The notes beneath the pieces were generated by a model. The model did no database searches. It was not told the origin of the DNA and worked only from the letters and a program-made list of their open reading frames with translations. A DNA stretch of 5,234 bases from Hyphomonadaceae bacterium UBA1001. GTDB taxonomy: Bacteria; Pseudomonadota; Alphaproteobacteria; Caulobacterales; Aquidulcibacteraceae. Location of the stretch: contig DBAV01000006.1 of assembly GCA_002291875.1 (NCBI GenBank), positions 762 through 5,995 of the forward strand, in the 5' to 3' direction. Numbering within the stretch: position 1 is the first letter of the stretch; every line of letters begins with the position of its first letter. The translations under genes and the position numbers were made by a program. This document shows positions 1 to 3,204 of the stretch, piece by piece.

Positions 1-829
1 GGGCATGGTCGGCGTGGGCGGCGGGTTCCTGCTGACCCCGATCCTGCTGTTCATGGGCATTCCCGCGCCGGTCGCGGTCGCCACCCAGGCCGGCCAGGTC
101 GCCGCCTCGTCGCTCTCGGGGGCGCTGGCCCATGCCCGGCGACGGGCGGTCGACCTCAGGATGGGGCTGGTGCTCAGCGCGGGCGGCATTGTCGGGGCTG
201 CGGCCGGTGTGGGGCTTCTGGGCCGGCTGCAGCAGGCGGGCCAGGCCGAGATCACCATCACGCTGCTTTATGTGGGCTTTCTGACGGTGATGGGCGTGCT
301 GATCCTGGGCGAGGCGCTGACCGCCATCCGGCGGCGCCGGCTGGGCCATCCCCCGCCGCCCCGCGCCCGGCCCGGCGAGGTGCTGCGCCGCCTGCCGCTG
401 CGGATGAAGTTTCCCGCCTCGGGCCTTTATCTGTCGGTGATCCCGCCTTTGGCACTGGGCGCTGGCACCGGGGTTCTGGCGGCGCTGATGGGCATTGGTG
501 CGGGCTTCATCCTGGTGCCGGCGATGATCTATCTGCTGCGCATGCCGACGGCGACGGTGGTGGGGACGTCGCTGGTCCAGATCCTGGTGGTGTCCAGCGC
601 GGTGATCGTGCTTCAGGCAACGCTCAACATCACGGTCGACATCCTGCTGGCGGCGCTGCTGATCGTGGGCGGGGTGATCGGGGCACAGGTCGGCGCGCGC
701 CTGGGCCAGCGCCTGCGGGCCGAGGAATTGCGTGCCCTCTTGGGGGTGGTGGTGCTGGGCATGGGCCTGCGCCTGCTGTGGGACCTGTCGGTCCAGCCCG
801 CCGTGCCGTTCGCGCTGGTGATCGGATGA
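1..829 (+). CDS. TauE/SafE family membrane permease (5' end outside window)
   Basis: Integral inner-membrane protein of the TauE/SafE (DUF81) family, whose characterised members export sulfite, sulfoacetate or other small organic anions; the substrate here cannot be read from sequence. The frame is already open at the window edge (a Gly codon precedes the ATG at 5), so the true start and probably part of the first helix are missing. About 275 residues are visible. Counting from the ATG at 5, the internal duplication typical of the family is clear: GVGGGFLLTP at residues 3-12 and GIGAGFILVP at 163-172, each followed by a helix and a Thr/Gln-containing stretch (VATQAGQ; VGTSLVQ). The halves are joined by a basic, proline-rich loop (about 105-135), probably cytosolic. 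Other hydrophobic segments lie near 52-75, 82-103, 138-160, 185-203, 210-230 and 241-258. The stop codon TGA overlaps the ATG of the next gene, implying co-translation. Family assignment is secure; substrate is unknown. Confidence 0.9.
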   Translation, partial: GMVGVGGGFLLTPILLFMGIPAPVAVATQAGQVAASSLSGALAHARRRAVDLRMGLVLSAGGIVGAAAGVGLLGRLQQAGQAEITITLLYVGFLTVMGVLILGEALTAIRRRRLGHPPPPRARPGEVLRRLPLRMKFPASGLYLSVIPPLALGAGTGVLAALMGIGAGFILVPAMIYLLRMPTATVVGTSLVQILVVSSAVIVLQATLNITVDILLAALLIVGGVIGAQVGARLGQRLRAEELRALLGVVVLGMGLRLLWDLSVQPAVPFALVIG

Positions 830-1674
830 GGCGCGTGCATCGCCTGATCGCGGGCATGGTGGCCGTGATGGCGGGCGCGCCTGCGCTGGCGGCGGCGCCC
901 TCGCCCTCGCCCCCGGCCATGCCGGCGCCCCTTGGGTCGCCTGGACCGCTGGCGCCGTCCACGCCCGGGCTGGCCGCCGCGGTCGCCCAGGAGACCGTGC
1001 GCGTGACCTCGACCTATCGCGGCGAGACGGTGACCGTGTTCGGTGTCATCCCCGAGGCGTCATTGCAGGGTGCGGACGTGATCGTCACCCTGCGCGGCCC
1101 CGACCAGCGTGCCACCCTGCACCGGCGCCAGCGCGTGGCCGGCCTGTGGATCAATGTCGATCCGGTGCGGCTCGAGGCCATGCCCGGCTTTTTCGCCCGC
1201 CTGTCCACCCGCCCCGTGCCCGCCCTGCTGGCGCCGGCCGAGCGTGATGCCCTCGGGCTGGACCCGGCCCAGGCGGTGCGCTTCGTGCCGGCGCTCCCCC
1301 CGCGCGAGGCGATCGTGCGCCGCGCCGCCCTGACCCGCCTGAAACAGACGGCCGGCACCTGGATGGCCGAGGGCGGGGGCCCGCAGGGTCCGGGCCAGTC
1401 CGGGGGCCTGCGGCTGCTGGGCAGCGGGCTGTTCCGGGCCGACATCGCCTTGCCGGTCACCGCCCCGCCCGGGGTCTATGCCGCCGACATCCTGGTGGTG
1501 CGATCGGGGCGGGTGGTGGCGCGCACCGCCAGCCGGCTCGAGGTGGTGCGCGTGGGCGTCGAACGCTCGGTGCATGATTTCGCCCACCGCTTCAGCTTTT
1601 TCCATGCGCTGGCGACCCTCGCACTGGCCCTCACCGTCGGCTGGGCCGCCCACCGCATCTTCAACCGCCCCTGA
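826..1674 (+). CDS. TIGR02186 / Alph_Pro_TM family secreted membrane-anchored protein
   Basis: A 282-residue protein resembling the alphaproteobacterial TIGR02186 (Alph_Pro_TM) family, whose biochemical role is unknown. The start at 826 is chosen because it gives the classic ATGA overlap with the permease stop and begins directly with a signal peptide (MRRVHRLIAG then a hydrophobic stretch ending ALAAA at about residue 24); an ATG in the same frame at 778 would bury the signal inside a longer leader. Residues 25-50 are a Pro/Ala/Ser-rich linker. The family domain follows: a beta-rich region with TYRGETVTVFG (63-73), GLWINVD (106-112) and PGFFARLSTRP (120-130), then LFRADIALP (202-210) and PPGVYAADILVVRSG (214-228). 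A C-terminal transmembrane segment (about 258-275) ends in a short basic tail, so the domain should face the periplasm. No ribosome binding site is evident before 826, consistent with translational coupling. Members are often encoded next to TauE/SafE permeases, suggesting a periplasmic partner of the transporter; that partnership is inference. Confidence 0.87.
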   Translation: MRRVHRLIAGMVAVMAGAPALAAAPSPSPPAMPAPLGSPGPLAPSTPGLAAAVAQETVRVTSTYRGETVTVFGVIPEASLQGADVIVTLRGPDQRATLHRRQRVAGLWINVDPVRLEAMPGFFARLSTRPVPALLAPAERDALGLDPAQAVRFVPALPPREAIVRRAALTRLKQTAGTWMAEGGGPQGPGQSGGLRLLGSGLFRADIALPVTAPPGVYAADILVVRSGRVVARTASRLEVVRVGVERSVHDFAHRFSFFHALATLALALTVGWAAHRIFNRP

Positions 1675-1720
1675 CTGCGCGGGAGGGGGACGCAGATGTC
1701 CCAAGAGCGCCGTCGCGCGC

Positions 1721-1776
1721 AACCTTCGCCTCGGGGAGAAGGTCGGATTTTGCGAAGCGAAATCCGGGTTGAGGGG
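1721..1776 (+). repeat. Palindromic element copy 1 (orientation A, left arm missing)
   Basis: First member of the repeat family. Arm 1 is at 1723-1742 (CCTTCGCC/GGAGAAGG, one mismatch), arm 2 at 1745-1765 (GGATTTTGC, loop GAA, GCGAAATCC; nine pairs including one G-T) and the right outer arm GGGTTGAGGGG at 1766-1776. No matching left arm is visible upstream. It starts 47 bases after the stop of the TIGR02186 gene and is the first strong secondary structure downstream, so it may act as transcript end or 3' stabiliser of that operon; there is no T-tract, so a Rho-independent terminator is not supported. Confidence 0.8.
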
Positions 1777-1818
1777 AGGGTGCGGGAGAGGCCGTCAGGG
1801 CACAGCGTTCGCGCAAAA

Positions 1819-1892
1819 CCCCTCAACCCGTTGCACCACCTTCTCCTCGGGGAGAAGGTCGGATTTTGCGAAGCGAAATCCGGGTTGAGGGG
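1819..1892 (+). repeat. Palindromic element copy 2 (orientation A, complete)
   Basis: A complete 74-bp copy. The outer arms CCCCTCAACCC (1819-1829) and GGGTTGAGGGG (1882-1892) are perfect reverse complements. Between them are arm 1 (1839-1858, CCTTCTCC, loop TCGG, GGAGAAGG) and arm 2 (1861-1881, GGATTTTGC, loop GAA, GCGAAATCC). The whole can fold as a three-way junction. Orientation A means arm 1 precedes arm 2. Confidence 0.9.
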
Positions 1893-1960
1893 AACGCGCC
1901 GGAGAGGCCGTCAGGGCGCAGCAACAGCCGTTCGCCTATCCGCAAGGCTTTCTCGCTAAT

Positions 1961-2036
1961 CCCCTCAACCCGGAGCCTGCTGCGCAGCCTCCGATCTTCT
2001 CCCCGAGGAGAAGGTGCACCCGGCCGGGTTGAAGGG
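1961..2036 (-). repeat. Palindromic element copy 3 (orientation B)
   Basis: A 76-bp copy with the interior inverted relative to copy 2. The left outer arm CCCCTCAACCC (1961-1971) is followed by arm 2 in a different sequence version (1972-1992, GGAGCCTGC, loop TGC, GCAGCCTCC, with one C-C mismatch), then arm 1 (1996-2013, CTTCTCC/GGAGAAG), then a right outer arm with one mismatch (GGGTTGAAGGG, 2026-2036). Confidence 0.88.
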
Positions 2037-2100
2037 ATGGCCCCGGATTGACCCCGAGTCCGCCGAAACAGCCGCCCTGCCTGCGCCGCTTTCGCAAAAT

Positions 2101-2143
2101 CCCCTCAACCCCGTCCAAGCCACCATCTCCCCAACGCGAAGGT
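2101..2143 (+). repeat. Left half of a split palindromic element (copy 4, orientation A)
   Basis: The outer arm CCCCTCAACCC at 2101-2111 is perfect and is preceded by the end of the usual spacer (TTTCGCAAAAT, 2090-2100). A degenerate arm 1 follows at about 2120-2143 (CACCATCTCC paired loosely with GAAGGTG). No arm 2 or right outer arm follows; these appear only after the DUF559 gene, at 2703-2722. The order outer arm then arm 1 matches orientation A. Confidence 0.7.
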
Positions 2144-2236
2144 GGCCCCAAGTAGCCCCACCCTTGCCGCCTTACAGCGGGTTCGCGGCCGCCAGGCGGT
2201 GTCGCCGGGATTGGCGCTTGCAGGGCGCGGCGCAAG

Positions 2237-2260
2237 TGTTCATGAAACGTTGCATGAACA
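2237..2260. promoter_or_regulatory. 24-bp imperfect palindrome over the DUF559 start codons
   Basis: TGTTCATG (2237-2244) and CATGAACA (2253-2260) are perfect inverted repeats, and the centre contains the palindrome AACGTT (2246-2251), so 11 of 12 symmetric pairs match; only 2245/2252 differ. The stretch is about 37% GC in a very GC-rich neighbourhood. It covers both candidate ATG codons (2242 and 2254). It could be an operator for a dimeric regulator, possibly autoregulation, or an RNA hairpin hiding the start codons. The dyad is seen directly; its role is inferred. Confidence 0.55.
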
Positions 2261-2697
2261 AAACAGCGCGCCACGACCGGAAACCCCGTGCCACCCCGGC
2301 CGCGCTGCAGCGGGCGGTGCGGCTGCGCCACGATGAGGCAAGCGCGGGCGAGCGTCGGCTCTGGACGCTCCTGCGTGCGCTCAACCGCGAGGGAGCGGGG
2401 TTCCGTAGAGAGGCAGCGGTCGGCAGGTATGTGTACGATTTCGCCTGGCTGTCGGCGCGCCTGCTGGTCGAGGTGGATGGCGGCGTGCATCGCCTGCCGG
2501 GCATTGCCGAGCGGGATGCGCGAAAGGCGCTGGCCGCAACGATGGCGGGCTATCGCGTCCTCAGGTTTTCAACGGACGAGGTGTTCAGCAAGCCGCTGTC
2601 GGTGGAATGCGCCCTGCGAAAGGCCGGCGCCATGGCGGACCGTGTCCCGCGTGCCGGCTGCACCCGCAATCCCGATCAGCACCGCTGGAAAAAGTGA
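2242..2697 (+). CDS. DUF559 domain protein (Vsr/PD-(D/E)XK-like endonuclease)
   Basis: A 151-residue protein with a DUF559 domain, a family grouped with Vsr-type and other restriction-endonuclease-fold nucleases; substrate and cellular role are not established. Visible motifs are SAGERRLW (34-41), GFRREAAVGRYVYDF (53-67), LLVEVDGGVH (74-83), ERDARK (90-95) and GYRVLRFSTDEV (103-114). Candidate active-site residues are Glu37, Asp66, Glu77, Asp79 and His83, all in the places where the family is conserved, so the domain looks intact. A basic tail (about 131-151) extends past the usual domain end. The start is ATG 2242 or ATG 2254; neither has a convincing Shine-Dalgarno sequence. The frame is open back to 2014, but that part translates repeat DNA and is not coding. 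The gene stands alone between two repeat clusters, with its stop 5 bases before a repeat remnant. Its position inside a split repeat element suggests transfer together with the repeats. Confidence 0.82.
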   Translation: MKRCMNKTARHDRKPRATPAALQRAVRLRHDEASAGERRLWTLLRALNREGAGFRREAAVGRYVYDFAWLSARLLVEVDGGVHRLPGIAERDARKALAATMAGYRVLRFSTDEVFSKPLSVECALRKAGAMADRVPRAGCTRNPDQHRWKK

Positions 2698-2702
2698 GCC
2701 AT

Positions 2703-2722
2703 ACGAAATCCGGGTTGAGAGG
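2703..2722 (+). repeat. Right half of the split palindromic element (copy 5)
   Basis: ACGAAATCC (2703-2711) is the 3' half of arm 2 as found in copy 6, and GGGTTGAGAGG (2712-2722) is a right outer arm with one change. No partner sequences for them lie immediately upstream, where the DUF559 gene ends. The normal spacer follows. This is the orientation-A right end that is missing from the copy starting at 2101. Confidence 0.75.
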
Positions 2723-2790
2723 AGGATGACGAAAAGGCCATCAGGGCGGAGCAACAGCCGTGCGCCGCGTCTGCGCGGCTTTCCCGCAAA

Positions 2791-2862
2791 TCCCTCAACC
2801 CGTTGCACCACCTTCTCCTCGGGGAGAAGGTCGGATTTCGGCACGAAATCCGGGTTGAGGGG
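2791..2862 (+). repeat. Palindromic element copy 6 (orientation A)
   Basis: A 72-bp copy with left outer arm TCCCTCAACCC (2791-2801), perfect arm 1 at 2811-2830, arm 2 at 2833-2851 (GGATTTCG, loop GCA, CGAAATCC; eight perfect pairs) and right outer arm GGGTTGAGGGG (2852-2862). Its arm 2 differs from copy 2 in stem length and loop, yet still pairs fully. Confidence 0.9.
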
Positions 2863-2929
2863 AGGGTGGCGAATAGGTCGTCAGGGCGGAGCAACAGCCG
2901 TGCGCCTATCCACACAGCTTTCGCGAAAT
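2863..2929 (+). repeat. Conserved spacer module between palindromic elements
   Basis: The 67-68 bp between elements is itself repeated, always in the + orientation: 1893-1960, 2723-2790, 2863-2929 and 3007-3073, with a shortened version at 1777-1818. The 26-base core at 2741-2766, 2881-2906 and 3025-3050 is identical in all three, and the version at 1911-1936 differs at two positions. The right end carries TTTCGCGAAA, a perfect palindrome in two spacers (2919-2928, 3063-3072) and decayed in the others. A small hairpin lies in the middle of some spacers (GTGCG/CGCAC at 3044-3059; GCCGCG/CGCGGC at 2764-2779). No coding potential is evident. Confidence 0.8.
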
Positions 2930-3006
2930 CCCCTCAACCCGGAGCCTGCTGCGCAGCCTCCGACCTTCTCCCCGAGGAGAAGGTGGCGTCGGGCCGGCTT
3001 GAGGGG
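2930..3006 (-). repeat. Palindromic element copy 7 (orientation B)
   Basis: A 77-bp copy with left outer arm CCCCTCAACCC (2930-2940), arm 2 of the GGAGCCTGC/GCAGCCTCC version (2941-2961), perfect arm 1 (2964-2983) and right outer arm GGCTTGAGGGG (2996-3006, one mismatch). The interior is inverted relative to copies 2 and 6 while the flanking spacers are not. It is almost identical to copy 8 through arm 1. Confidence 0.9.
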
Positions 3007-3073
3007 ATGGCGCCGAATAGGTCGTCAGGGCGGAGCAACAGCCGTGCGCCTATCCGCACAGCTTTCGCGAAAT

Positions 3074-3149
3074 CCCCTCAACCCGGAGCCTGCTGCGCAG
3101 CCTCCGACCTTCTCCCCGAGGAGAAGGTGGGTCGGGCCGGGTTGAGAGG
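3074..3149 (-). repeat. Palindromic element copy 8 (orientation B)
   Basis: A 76-bp copy: left outer arm 3074-3084, arm 2 3085-3105, arm 1 3108-3127, right outer arm GGGTTGAGAGG 3139-3149. Together with its upstream spacer it repeats copy 7 with a 144-bp period: 2871-2986 and 3015-3130 match over 116 bases with one difference (A at 2912, G at 3056), indicating a recent tandem duplication. No further spacer follows; the array ends here. Confidence 0.9.
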
Positions 3150-3160
3150 CGGGTGCGGTC

Positions 3161-3193
3161 CCCCACCTTCGTCGCGGACGCGAGACGGTGGGG
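3161..3193 (-). terminator. Terminator-like hairpin after the S9 peptidase gene
   Basis: CCCCACC (3161-3167) pairs with GGTGGGG (3187-3193); after a 3-base bulge the stem continues with GTC/GAC (3171-3173 with 3184-3186) and two more pairs (3175-3176 with 3181-3182). It lies 12 bases downstream of the peptidase stop codon on the minus strand, where a transcript end would be expected. There is no T-tract, so it could equally be a 3' stabilising hairpin or another interspersed palindrome. Confidence 0.4.
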
Positions 3194-3204
3194 AACGGGG
3201 CGGC

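Larger units (their letters stand above)
2101..2722 (+). mobile_element. Candidate enlarged palindromic element carrying the DUF559 gene
   Basis: This interval is bounded by the outer arms of the local repeat family (CCCCTCAACCC at 2101-2111, GGGTTGAGAGG at 2712-2722; one mismatch). A degenerate arm 1 lies inside the left end and the 3' half of arm 2 (ACGAAATCC, 2703-2711) inside the right end. Normal copies are 72-77 bp; this one is 622 bp, the extra being the DUF559 gene and its leader. Both sides are flanked by the spacer seen between ordinary copies. Either a gene was inserted into an element, or this is a coding version of which the short copies are derivatives. No transposase and no clear target-site duplication are visible, so calling it mobile is inference. 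Confidence 0.45.

Noticed and set aside
258..1722. Minus-strand frames opposite the permease and TIGR02186 genes
   Set aside because: They have low-complexity Arg/Ala/Gly/Pro composition without recognisable motifs, opposite well-supported genes.
1696..2051. Small + strand frames in the first repeat cluster
   Set aside because: They translate repeat arms and spacers (repeated GEKVGF and EIRVEG peptides), with no start signal or family resemblance.
2014..2241. Possible N-terminal extension of the DUF559 protein back to 2014
   Set aside because: This part translates the right end of copy 3, spacer DNA and the left half of copy 4, has no domain resemblance, and precedes the usual start of a DUF559 domain.
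1721..3149. CRISPR array
   Set aside because: The repeats are 72-77 bp, in two orientations, and the intervening spacers are nearly identical rather than unique; no cas gene is present.
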